In this document: piece after piece, positions 1 through 11,158 of the stretch
Layout: each line of letters opens with the position of its first letter
Numbering within the stretch: position 1 is the stretch's first letter
Origin: Medicago truncatula
Lineage: Eukaryota > Streptophyta > Magnoliopsida > Fabales > Fabaceae
NCBI RefSeq assembly: GCF_003473485.1
Contig: NC_053049.1
Location: 10,478,001-10,542,000, forward strand
Reading direction: 5' to 3'
Length of the DNA stretch: 64,000 nucleotides
Program-made: the position numbers and the translations under genes
Notes under the pieces: generated by a model
Seen by the model: the letters and a program-made list of their open reading frames with translations, nothing else
What the model was told of the DNA's origin: nothing
Database searches by the model: none

Positions 1-316
1 GGGGATCACTGGTTAATCAGTAGACAAAATTCATTTGTTTTTTACTGTGTTGGGAAGGAACGAGATGAAAGTAAAATAATAACAGCTACATGGACTGCAA
101 TTGTATTTTCTAACTTCTAAGTGCTAGTATTCAGCCAAGCAGGTTTGATATTTAATCTGGTAGGAGAAATGAGAATTAGACATGTGACCAGAAGCAGAAA
201 TACAATCAGGTATATACTTCTCATCCTATTTTGATTATTACTCCATGCGAGTTAATTAGCAGAGAAAAAAATATAGAAATTTATGTGTAACAAAAAACTA
301 TGCTCCAGAAACTTAC

Positions 317-2967
317 TGTAACGTTATATTTGAAATAAACATTCAGCGTTGTCAGGAAATAATCATATTCATTATGAAACACAGGAGACGAGCATGTACC
401 ATGCTTTTCTGCAAATAAAATTTCAATATTAGAATATTGGAATATTGGAATATTAATACAAGAAAACCAAAAGATTTTACCTCAAACAAAACGCATAAAA
501 TATTTAAACCAAGTGACAGAAGAAAATTTTGTAACTAAAAATAAATGTTGAAACTTTGAAGACTTTGTACTTTACCAAACTAATATTCTATATAACCTAC
601 ACAAATTGTTTAGAAAAACAGTCAACAATTACTCTCCAGCAGCAAGAGTAAGACATTGAATGAACTTCTTAACTCTTGTAAGTGAGAAAAGACTATAAAA
701 GATTCTTACCCCACTGCGAATGTGCACCGACATGGTAGTCCCAGAAACATAGACCATATCAAAAAATAAGTTAGATTTGATAATAATTTAAGGATAAATG
801 AGAAAATAAGTAATTTTAAGTGACCACCTCATGACCCCAAAATGTACCCTTTCCACCACTGCATGATGATGGTGAGCCACAGCTCAATGATGGCCAATAT
901 TTCTCTAAAGCCTCATTCAATGTTGATATCTGCACACATAAAATGAAAAGGTAAAACTTTGAAAAGTTGAAATGGAGTGCTAATGCAACAAATTGGATTT
1001 TTTTTTTATATTTTTTATCAAACTGCAACAAATTGGATTAAAAACAAACTCAAAGTTCTAATGGTGGTATAGATATAAATGCAACACTAACACAACCAGA
1101 ATGTAAACTAAACTTAAACCAGTGAAAATTTCAAAATAAAAAAATAAAAATATGCAGTTTCAACAGCTAAAAAAGTGTTTTTTTTAATGGCAAATGTTAG
1201 TAGTTAGTAGTTCTTGAGTTTCATCAATTCAAAATTATTTATCAATAAGTTATCGGATAAAACTAAAAATTATTACTAGAACTTCCTGCTATAACTAAGC
1301 AAGGTAATTCAATTTTATTTTGTCCAAAATTTGTCAGTCCAAGCATGAAAAGTTGAAAACTGATACATATGGTTTGTAATGTAATGATTTGCACATTATG
1401 GTCGGAAATTGTACCTCTTTTGGATCAAAATGAGATTTAGTGCAACAGGATGGCCAAGTTCCATCATTGTAGTCAGGCCAGAGTCCATCTATTATACAAG
1501 CACAAATAATGATCAGTTAAGATAATTGTTGTAGGAATATCCATAGTCCATACACAGAAGAGACACAGGTTGGTATATAGTTTACCTCCATAACAGATTT
1601 TGATTTTTACAAACAAAAGAACTCCACAAATCATAAGTAGAATTTGATTCAAAACACATACAATACAATTTTTTAAACCCAAAATAGACAGGTAAACAAG
1701 AAAGAGCCATTTCAACATATCTAAATTATCAATGTAACAATAACAAATTTGAAAATTTCAAACTCACGTATTGTGAATATTCCGGGAGAATTGGAGCTGA
1801 AAAGGAGCAAAAGAAAAAAACAAAATTAGCTATCAGAAATTTAACAATGTCACTCTCATATCAAGTATTTTTATATAAAATGCAAAATTAAAACCAATTT
1901 CATTCCACAAGTCCATAAGTATAAGTGGTATTAAAACAATAATAATCCAAAAAAAATTCCATAAGTATAAGTGGTATTAATAATGTAATTACATTTATTT
2001 CAAAAGTTGAATCATTCATTTATATAAGATTTAAATATGATTTTAGTTCTTGCAATTATAGCATTTTTTAATTTTAGTCCTGTAAATTTATTTATTTTAG
2101 ACCCAATCTATGCAAATTTAGAAACATGGGACTAAAAGCAATAGTTTCTGAATTTGTAATGACTGAATTCAAAATAAAAAAATAAAAAATAAAACTTAAG
2201 AGGACCAAGGGTCTGTTTGTTAAGACACCTATTCGAGCTTATAGCTTATAAGCTCATATGACTAAAAATACTTAATGAGTTTATAGCATTTTTGGGTAAG
2301 TTAGTTCAAGTAGTTTATAACTTGTCATTTTTTACCCCTGCAATCTTAATTGAAAAAAATTAGGCTAGCTTATCCGCTGTGAGCTAGCTTAAAAAAAAAA
2401 AAAAAACTATAAGTTAGCTTATAAGTCATCCAATATAAGCTAGTTTGTTAGCTATCCCATATTTTTATCAAACAGAGTCTACACCTTTATATAATTACTA
2501 CTGACGACCAAAAAATGAGATGGTAATTTTGATAAATATACCTTTTTTAAATCACAAACAGATTACTTAAACAAGTTAATTCAACTTAAGATATGACAAA
2601 AATGAATAAATTAAACCTAACAACTTGGTAATGTTGAAATAATAATTAGATATTCATATTGAAATGAAAAATGAAAAAATGGAAAATGAAAAGGAAAAGG
2701 GGAAGGTTGTTACCCTCTGCAACAACCATTATTGGCACAGCAATGGCGCGTGCGTTGACAAAAAGTACCAGGCCATTGTAACGCCAAAGCGAAATAATCA
2801 AACTCTCTTTGCTTTCCTCCTCCTCCACCACCACGCTCCAGCTCATCGGAGGCACGTGCCGGAGAAACTGTTCCGGCGAAGACGACGATGAGAGAGAGGA
2901 ATAGGCATAGAAGAGGAGGAGAAGACATTGTTGCGTGATGCGTTTGGGTTGGTATCAGAAAATGCAA
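317..2967 (-). CDS. RNS2: RNS2-like S-type ribonuclease T2 (5' part, 3' end outside window)
   Basis: Secreted or vacuolar T2 endoribonuclease that cleaves RNA through 2',3'-cyclic phosphates; plant RNS2 acts in rRNA turnover in vacuole/ER. Six exons are visible on the minus strand: 2714-2967, 1768-1796, 1415-1488, 828-929, 710-713 and 317-408. All joins stay in frame, giving about 185 residues. An N-terminal signal peptide ([16 protein letters not shown] region) precedes the [10 protein letters not shown] block, a Cys-rich [11 protein letters not shown] stretch, active-site block CAS I ([19 protein letters not shown]) and CAS II (WGHEWEKHGTC), both with the catalytic His. The order and spacing match Arabidopsis RNS2 as I remember it. 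The start may be 2967 or the Met at 2928; the latter gives the cleaner signal peptide. The 3' exons (after NVT) lie left of position 1. The 4-nt exon 710-713 is required to keep CAS II in frame. Confidence 0.9.
710..713 (-). other. 4-nt microexon (TGGG) of the RNS2-like gene
   Basis: On the minus strand the sequence reads ttcgcag/TGGG/gtaagaa: a good acceptor, four bases and a consensus donor. The preceding exon ends in phase 0 at His-Glu (CAT GAG, 828-830), and the following exon begins AAAAGCATGG at 408. Only insertion of TGGG restores Trp-Glu-Lys-His-Gly-Thr-Cys, the conserved CAS II active-site block. Joining exons 828-929 and 317-408 directly would shift the frame in the catalytic motif. 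Confidence 0.85.
2209..2482. mobile_element. MITE, GGGTCTGTTTG family, in RNS2 intron 1
   Basis: The ends are imperfect inverted repeats: GGGTCTGTTTGTTA on the left and, reverse complemented, AGACTCTGTTTGATA on the right. The body is rich in cttataagct-type motifs. Related elements lie at 15665-15878, 38341-38594, 51981-52190 and 57770-57859. The superfamily is not certain. Confidence 0.55.
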
Positions 2968-5719
2968 TGAAATAGGAAGGACTTGGTTGTTTTTAGATTG
3001 GGTAGTTACGAATTAAGCGAGTTTGTTTCGTTATTTATTGCATTAAATTCGAGGTTTCCACGTAATATGATTCTCTTTGTTTAGATATTTTGTCTTCTCA
3101 CGTAATTTTAATCAATTGGCAATTTTAATATTTTTCATTTCATCAAATTTTTTTTTTTTTTGTTCTTATTCTTATAATACCCTTACTTATTTAGTAATTT
3201 GTTATGGTATTATTGACGATTAATAATTGATGTTGTGTTGGATGTTAGAAAATGATAAGTTATTATTGACAATTAATTAAAGTTTTTCTACAAAAACACG
3301 ATAGGTAAAATACTAAAAAGAGAAAAATTGGAGTTGAATCTTCTAAAAGAGATTGTTCATGACATGATAAATCGATTTTAAAATATCAAACTAAAACATG
3401 TCAACATTTACTATGCAGTAACGCTCCAAGTAGATGGATTGTTATTTAAGTAACCATGAAGTAAAGTGTAGACACCAAAATGTTTCGCAATCTAGGGAAA
3501 TTATTGAAGTATATAAATGGTATTATGTTAAATTGTTAATATTTTAAAATATAAATTATATTTTTCTTTTTCAAAAAAATATAAATCATATTTATATCGG
3601 AAAAATGATAATTAATTTGAGATATTCTAAACATTTCTTCTTTTTTTTACGGATTTTCTAAACATTTCTTTCTTTGGTCAGTAAAAATTTGCTTGTTATT
3701 TTTTTTACGAAAAAAGGTTGCTTGTTATTAGAAATTGAATTTTCTCACTGCAAAAAAAAAAAAAATAGAATTTTCTATAAGCATATTCCTTTGTACCTTT
3801 TGAGGATGTCGTATTCGCGGAAGTAGACAAAAATGGATTGCTCAATATAGTAAGCTGGTCCATAATTACGATTTTTTAGGATTAGTTTTTTTTCTAGGCA
3901 GTTTTAACTTTTAAGATTGACGATGGGACTACTTTTTTAATATTGAATTATATTGAGATTGACTAGTAAGAAAATAGATTTTCCAAAAATAGTACGTGGA
4001 AGACTCACAAATGATACAACAGAAAGTATTTATAAAAAGTTAAAAATATACTCGGTCATCAGAGGAACATAACATATGCATAAAATATGTAAGATTTAGG
4101 TTCAAATCCTGGACACCACCAAAAAAAGAGGAACATAACATCTGCAACGAAAATATTCATTTTTGAGTTTAAGTGAAAATCACACTACAATCATTTATTA
4201 ATAATTTTTAACAGTGGCATCTAATAAGTATTCAGTCCCTCCAACCATCTCACACAAATATTTTTTTAGTAATTTTACACAAATATCTTAAACAAGAGTC
4301 ATTAATCATCTTTCAATAATTTTATATTATTACATTTTATTTATAATATTGAAAAATGTGAATCTCACTTAAGAGGTCTTCATTGAGACCTTATACTTAA
4401 TAGGTATTAAAAATTATTTCTCCCAACAACGTACTTAATAGATATTAAATCTTGAAATTTGAGACACCCTTATTGAAAATGATCTTATGTTTTATATGTA
4501 TTCTGGTTCTAATGTTATATCAAATAAGGTGTTGTCTCTTTCTCTATTCTTCCGAAGTCCACAAACCCCTTCCCGATCAAACTCTCAAAAAATGCATAAA
4601 GTTTTGTTTGGGAGCTACGAAGAAAATGGAGGAAGACTTTGAGATTATGAGAGGAAGAAAAAAAGGAGAATTCATCGATTAATTATTGACACTTTTCTCG
4701 ATTAGTATACAAAGGAAATGTATAGAGTAGTATAGACCTCTTATATCATTTTTTTTTTGAAATATATAAAGTAGTATAGACCTCTTATATCATTGTACAT
4801 AGAAAAATCGAGTTTGATTATACCACTATAATCGTTGAGATGAATTCAAAATATAGTTTGGGTTGAGTCTTAAATGTTAGTTAAAAATTCTACATTTGAT
4901 TGAAACTTTTCACCTTATTTAAATAAGTAACTTTGTAGAGAATGATAAGAGAAAACTTCTAATTAATATATTTTTCATTTTAAAGTATTATAACAAGATA
5001 AATGGAATTGAATTTTCCTATAAACATGCCCTTTTCTAAACCTTATAGAATAATTATGTGTTTTTATTGTGGTTTAGATGTTGAACACCACGAGTTATAG
5101 ATATGAGATTAATGGGCAGTTGAGGGACACGAGTGTCCTAGATGAGATTTGCCCCTCCTGCATAACATGATAAGTATCATTATGCCTCTTGATGAAATAT
5201 GACTGTAAATATTGGTCTGGGGGGCCAAAATGCAAAATGGACAGTACTTAGAGAGCTGAATTGTTTTTATTTTGTTAGGGGCCAAAATTGCATTTTTATT
5301 GATACTTAGGGGGCCAAAACTACTATTAAGCAAAAATTTATAAGGACTAAAAGTTGAAGAAATTTTTTAGAGAAACTAAAATAAAAAGATGATATATTTG
5401 TAGGAATTAAAAATATATTTAACCCCAAAAAAAATATTATTAAAAAATTTAAAGATAGTTAAACAAATTTAAATTTGGCTTTTTAAAAAAATAAATAATA
5501 ATTTGGCAGAAAACTAAATCCCTATGCTAAAAATTCTTAACAGAGTTCAAACATATGATCTTGATATATTTATCCAACGGCCAAGATTCACGCTACAGCA
5601 AGCGTAGTTAGTAGAGAACGACGTCGTTAACCTGTGCGGGTTATCTCAATCCACCACCATCGACACGGTGAAGCTCTGTTGTTCTACGGCGGTGACATTT
5701 GGGAAGAAGAGAAGTAAGG
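2968..5719. other. Intergenic spacer between RNS2-like gene and small membrane protein gene
   Basis: AT-rich spacer shared as promoter region by two divergent genes. I see no credible coding sequence. It holds a short truncated SINE (4076-4126), a duplicated sequence containing agtatagacctcttatatcat (about 4726-4795), and a degenerate stretch of gggggccaaaa-type MITE sequence near 5210-5430. The last 100 bp before 5720 are less AT-rich and probably contain the downstream promoter and 5' UTR. Confidence 0.6.
4076..4126 (+). mobile_element. 5'-truncated tRNA-derived SINE
   Basis: A 15-bp direct repeat, agaggaacataacat, lies at 4061-4075 and 4127-4141. The insert contains a pol III box B-like GGTTCAAATCC and ends in an A run just before the right repeat. 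This is the expected structure of a truncated SINE copy inserted by target-primed reverse transcription. Confidence 0.6.
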
Positions 5720-8700
5720 ATGATTCGAACTCGATTGCTATGGTTCAGCTTAGGATTCACCACTTCAGCTGCGGTTGTTTCCCATTTCGTTTGGAAGGAT
5801 CTCTGGGTTGATCGTCACGCTTTATCTTCTCACGTAACTCAACAATTCGACGCTCTTCAAACTCGAATCTCAAATCTCGAATCCAATTTGCAGAACCACA
5901 CTCCTGTTTCCAATCATGATCAGGTATTTTCCTTAATTGCACCAATCAACAACAATTCAAGTTGTTCGCTCAACACTAGGGTTGCATTCTTATCATTATT
6001 TTCATTTTCATTTTCATTTTCATTTTTAACTGATTTAATTGACAATCTAGGATTTGCACCAAAATTTAAATTGTTATTCATAATATTATCAGAGAGGAGT
6101 GTTTGCATTACATTCTTTGAATTTCATCCGAACTCTACCATTTTAGGAATAAGTGTTAAGAATTCGAAATATGACCTAACAATGTGTTTATAAGTGGGAG
6201 TTATAAACCTGTTTTGTAGGGTTGAGTCAGACCCGACGAAAATTCTAAAATAGTATCCGACCCAATTAGGCCACTCGCTCCTGACCACTAGGGTTACACT
6301 TCAGATGATCGATCCTTGGCGTGAGTGTGTATGTTGAGAGAGTTCCACATTATATGAGATATAGCCTGAAAATGTGTTTATAAGTGGGAGCCAGTCTCTA
6401 ACCTTCCAAGTCAACTTTGTAGGTTTGATTTAGGTTTGATAATCCATATTGTAAGATTTTTAGAGTTAGTTGGAACTGTTAAAGTTGGTTATGATATTAG
6501 TTATTTTGTTAGGTTTAGTTAGCTTAATTAGGGTCTCTATATAATAAAGTGTATCCTACACTATTTGTTGGGTCTCTGTATAAAGTGTATGCTACACTCA
6601 TTGTAATCAAGTTTTTTCATTTTATCAATTTCAAATAATAAATCCTTCTCTCAATTAATTTTTCTCTTTGTTAGAATCTACCATCTTTCTCAATCATAAT
6701 TCTCGCCAAATCGGAAAATGAGACTCACATGATTTAGTAGAATTCACTTGAATTTATTTAAGGATAAAACTTATAAACAGTTCCCTAGGTGCTGTTTTAA
6801 CTGTTTTCCAATAAAATTGAGACAAGTGGATTACTTATTCCACGTCTGACCCGCTATCGAAACTTTGACCTTAAATCTATATCGCTTCCGTTAACCCTCT
6901 TGCCTCCGTTAACTTCCAATGTGAAAGTTGCCTGAAAGACTCCAATTCACAGGATTCACTTGCAACAACCACCGACAACCATGGTATCTCAAAACTACAA
7001 TTAGATTTTACACCAATTTTTTTTTTTTTTTTTTTCAATTAATGAAACCTCTTAATTTACCTCTCAAAACACCTCTACATGTTTCACTTTTTTTCAATCA
7101 GATTTTTATTTGGGTCCTCAATGTCTCTCTCGGGATGTGCCATTGCAAGATTCAAAATAGGATGTGAATGTTGTTGAATGATTTGTAAGGATTGGAAGAT
7201 CCTTAGTCAATTGCACAGCAAACGTGATTTCATTAAAAATAGTAAACGAAGATAATCTCCACTGTATCAAATACTTAGCATGTCTCACAAAACAAAAAAC
7301 CACATAGATGTAGAAGGGAGGCCATGGGCATTTGTTGGAGGTGACAGAGACGCAGTAGCTCCTGGGGAGGATGCCGGCACGAAAGTTGGTTCGTAGTTGA
7401 TGTTGGTCATGCCAGGAAGAAAGTTGGGCTTTAATTGTTTCGTAGGTTAACAGCCGTAAAGAGAGAGTTAACGAAAGATTAGATGACTATATTAAGAAAT
7501 CCACTTGTCACAAATTTATTGGAGAACAGTACCAACAGCACATAGGGAACTGCATCTAAGTTTTGTCCTTTATTTAATAAAGAAGAGAGTCTAGAAGAAA
7601 AATGAGACCAGCATGATTTAGTGGATTTACAGAAATTTTACTTAATATAAGAGTCTTGAAACAAAAACAAATAATTGAGAATGTCCTGTTTGCACTCTTC
7701 TTATTAGAATGTCCTGAATTTTATGAGCTTAACCTCGCCTATTGATTTAGGATGCATGTTATTTTCTGCATAAGCTTAGCAAGCGATGACTTAGGAAGAA
7801 TCACTAGTCTTTTGCAATGGACTATGGAAATCACTTCTTATTCATACCAAGTTTTATAGTTATCGATGCGGATACTGGTATTCTGATACTAAAAAGATTA
7901 GCAAGATGAAAGCATCCTCGGACCAAAAAGTCTCATAAGCCTTACACTGCTACACCTTACCACCATTGGTTTACTGCATAATGTGATACTCGTTAGTAAT
8001 AAAAGGTAGCCTAGTATTTTGGTTTATAAGATTTGGAATTGCTATATCTAGGAAAATATTTGGTTTGCATCAATTAAGGTGAAGATAACAGAAACTTGTG
8101 TCTGTGGGTAGGTAAGTGGGAAGAAAACTGGGTTCTTTTGAGAAAAGGGGATAAATTTACGATAAACTGGTGCTCTGAATCCTATGATTAAAAGGGGGGA
8201 AAAACAGTGTAATTTAGTTCTTTTTTTCATAGAACAGCTGGCACAAGAGCTTTGCCTACATTCTCTATAATCCCACTGACCCTTCAATCGTACCAACTAA
8301 CCAATAATTTTGCAATTTTTTGAAGAGTATAATAAAATTTCTCGCTGAATACGTCAGGCTAGGGCTTTATTATTTTAATTGTTTTCATCTTCAATTGTAA
8401 GTGAGAAAATTGACAATCTAGGATTTGCATCGAAATAGAAATTATTAGTAATATTATTAAAGAAGTGTTTGCATTACATTCTTTATGATGCCTTTGCTAT
8501 TGATTGAAATTCACGTGAACTCCACCACTTTTGGAATAAGTGTTTAGACTCCCACACTGTATTGAGCTATGTGTTTATAAGTTAGGTCTAACCCAAATTT
8601 TAAGATGGTATCAAAGTCTTACCAAGATTACCACTCGGGTCACGCTCTAGATGTTCGATCCTTGGTGTGCGGGTGTGTGGTGAGAGTCCAAAATCAGATA

Positions 8701-10370
8701 AGGTGTAGCCTGAAAATGGGTTTGCAAATTGGAGACATCCCTCATTTTTCATTTCAGTTTTGTTGGGTTGAGTTAGGTTCAATCAAATTTTAAGATTGTT
8801 GGAATTAATTGGAAATTTTTAAAGTTAGTTACATGTTGGTTAGATTTTAGTTATTCTGTTAGAATTAATTAGGATTGCTATATGAAGTGTATCCTACACT
8901 GGCAATCAAGTTTTCTCATTATATTAACTTTCAAATAATCAATCTTTCTCTCAATTTATTTTTCTTTTTGTTGGTTCTATCATCTTTCTCAATTTTAAGT
9001 CTCATTGAATTGGAAAAAGAGACTCACATGATTTATTGGAACATAATAAAGGAGACAATCTAGATAAAAATAACAAATAGAGAATGTGTTACTAGCACTG
9101 TATTTCTTATTATTAGATAAATGAGGAAAGGTGTTGATGGTTGTGGAATAATATATTATATTTGATTTTAACCTCGCCTAATGGTTAAGATTTGTAAGAA
9201 AATTAAGAAAAATTCCATTGCTATGTCAGCAGTATGTGTGAATTTTGACTCTGGTGTGGCGTGGGATGGTGTTATCTTCTTTATGGCATAGTTTTTTTTT
9301 GTCAAGTTCTTGAAGCAGTGACTCAGAGGAAGCATCTCCGGTCTTTTGAAATGGAATATGGGAATCATGATTTATTCATAGCAAATTTTATGATTGTTGA
9401 TGTGGATGTTGATATTCTGATTCCGATATTCATGGTGGAAACAATCTGCATCTTACACTTTGAAAATATTTAGCAGGATTAAAGCATCTTCAGATCAAAA
9501 AGTCTCATAAGCCTTATAGTGCTACCCCCTACCACCATTAGTTTACTGATACATTAGTAATAAAAGGAAGTTGAGTGTTTTGATGTATAAGATTAGGAAT
9601 TGATATATCCAGGAAAATATTGGGTTTGCATCAATGAAGGTGAAGATAACAGAAACCTGTGTCTGTGGGTTGGTCAAGTGGGAAGATAACTGGGTTCTGG
9701 TGAAAAAAGTGGATAAGTTTAAGATAATGATTCTCTGAATCCCTGTGATGAAAAGGAACAGAGGAATCTCTGAAAAAACATTAGGAGAGATTATTAAGAA
9801 AAACTTTGTTAGAAATGGTTTTGCTAAACATTAGCCTTTTGATAGAGCCAAATGCCATTGATTAATTCATCATGTAATTGCCTAACTGACCCGCCTAATG
9901 GAATAAGGGCATAAGGCTTAGTTCAACCATAAAAGACACCACTTTCATCCTATGAATCATGATCTGTTAGTGAAACTATGAAATTCACTACTTTTTTTTT
10001 TTATGCGTCTGGTGAAAGATCTTTGACTACATTCTTTTTAGTCCTGCTGACCCTTTAATTTTTCAATTTTACGTTGAGTGCTTGAACATCTGGAAATACT
10101 AATCTGGAATCAAAACATATCACACTTGAAGGATTTGAAACTAGATTCTACCGTAGAGGGTGGCACATATTAAAAGTATATGTTCTTTCCATCTAGACTA
10201 AACCAATAATATTTTCTGATGGTAATTAATTAGAGTTAGAGAGATAATTTGGGAGATGGAGATTCAGTTATGATTATTTTATTCTTACAAAGATGTTCTT
10301 GTTAGTTCTAATTTCCGTGGAAGTGGTGTATTGATGATGTTTTTCTTCTCTTTGGCAGGTTGAAAGTTAG
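5720..10370 (+). CDS. Small plant-conserved single-span membrane protein
   Basis: Two coding exons, 5720-5923 and 10359-10370, are joined across a 4.4-kb intron (donor CAG/gtattt, acceptor ttggcag/GTTGAA). The product is 71 residues: a hydrophobic N-terminal segment ([20 protein letters not shown]), then a charged [13 protein letters not shown] stretch and a coiled-coil-like [17 protein letters not shown], ending in VES. This matches the form of a family of about 70-residue uncharacterised plant proteins that starts [11 protein letters not shown] and often ends in VEG. The function is unknown; a membrane-anchored helper with a short cytosolic or intermembrane coiled coil is an inference only. 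The start is the ATG at 5720, since the upstream in-frame codons contain no ATG. Reading through the donor would add about 90 residues of unconserved, low-complexity sequence, which is unlikely. Confidence 0.65.
6180..6700. mobile_element. TRIM-type LTR relic (unit 1)
   Basis: Two stretches sharing tgtttataagtgggag (about 6184 and 6373) flank a short interval holding a primer-binding-site-like segment after the first. The second stretch ends in a T/A-rich 3' part near 6600-6690. The arrangement LTR, primer site, tiny internal region, LTR without coding capacity fits a terminal-repeat retrotransposon in miniature. It is an old, broken fossil that predates the surrounding duplication. Confidence 0.5.
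6762..7568. mobile_element. Mutator-like MITE (long TIR, 9-bp target duplication)
   Basis: The element is 807 bp. It begins GGATAAAACTTA and ends TAAGTTTTGTCC. Terminal inverted repeats extend with mismatches for well over 75 bp on each side (for example acagttccctaggtgctgtt against aacagcacatagggaactg). The 9-bp direct repeat tttatttaa flanks it exactly at 6753-6761 and 7569-7577. No transposase is encoded. Long TIRs with 9-bp duplications are characteristic of the MULE superfamily. Confidence 0.85.
8410..10070. repeat. Tandem duplication in the intron, unit 2
   Basis: Second copy of the intronic duplication, lacking the Mutator-like MITE of unit 1. The corresponding site near 9040-9070 reads ataataaaggagacaatctag, which resembles an unoccupied target. 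This dates the MITE insertion after the duplication. Confidence 0.7.
8545..9010. mobile_element. TRIM-type LTR relic (unit 2)
   Basis: Duplicate of the TRIM relic in unit 1. A tggtatcaaagtc stretch at about 8607, resembling the Met-tRNA primer site, follows the left LTR-like part. A second LTR-like part starts near 8680 and ends near 9000. It is broken and non-coding. The family is shared with the relic at 27809-27928. Confidence 0.5.
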
Positions 10371-11158
10371 ATATTCGGCTCCAGTAAAACGTTTTTCACA
10401 AGGATCTCAGAGCTATATGCTTGGTTCAAAATGTTTGTAGAGGAAATGTCCATAATAAAACAGATTGTTGAGGCAACCTTAGAATTCTTACCCTGCTTTT
10501 TTATCTGTCTCCCCAAGAGATTCCCCCATACTGAGGGAAGAAAGAAATGAGTTCAGCAAAACTTACTATTCGGTGTTTACCAAATATTAATTTTTTATTC
10601 ATGTTTAGTGACTTTGACCACAAGTGCTTGGATGTTTGCTTCAGTACAAGAGCTTGAGCTTTTCTCTATTGCCATATTTATTTCTGTTTAGCAATTTCAA
10701 CATTGCAGAAATGAGTGACATGAAGAAACTAAATTTGAAAGTGCTGTTAAAATTTCAAACTGGCGAAGTATTCTGTGTATTGATTTTTCTCTATTTTAGG
10801 TTGTTTTACGAGTTTATATGTCTGAGCAAAGCTTCCTTATAAATTTTGTCAATGTTTTGTTTATATATGATACTAAGAAAACTTATTCAATTAGGAAATC
10901 TGTTCTCCTCAACATTTCTCATTAGGCCATGTGACAATCTGAAATGAGCTTAAAAAAGTGTTTTTTAACCAAATAATGATCACAAACCCAGGCAATGATC
11001 AACAAACGTGTTCATAAAATCATATACAATTAGTTGCACATTGATCAAAACAACACTTTATATACCATACACCACATAGTCAATGAGCCAAGGTACAAGA
11101 GAATGGTGAAATGTATGCTACATCATTTGCAACCAAAATGAAAATTTGTTTATGAGAA
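10371..11158. other. 3' flank between convergent genes
   Basis: Non-coding interval between the convergent small membrane protein gene and the NdhV-like gene, presumably containing both 3' UTRs. I see no repeat family or coding signal here. Confidence 0.5.

Larger units (their letters stand above)
6041..8300. repeat. Tandem duplication in the intron, unit 1
   Basis: Unit 1 (about 6041-8300) and unit 2 (about 8410-10070) run in the same order: tgacaatctaggatttgca at 6042 and 8411, the TRIM relic, the aacctcgcc block, the tcttttg/aatgga..atgg block near 7808 and 9339, the aaaaagtctcataagcctta block near 7926 and 9498, and the gtgaagataacagaaac block near 8080 and 9640. They differ by many substitutions and small indels, so the duplication is not recent. 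Unit 1 carries an extra 807-bp MITE. Confidence 0.75.

Noticed and set aside
5924-6193. Extension of the small membrane protein ORF past the splice donor to 6193
   Set aside because: The added residues are low-complexity (FSFSFSFSF), without family support, and follow a good GT donor; the family ends shortly after the coiled coil.
10624-10842. 72-codon plus-strand frame in the 3' flank
   Set aside because: AT-rich, Phe/Leu-rich translation with no family resemblance; lies in the 3' flank between convergent genes.
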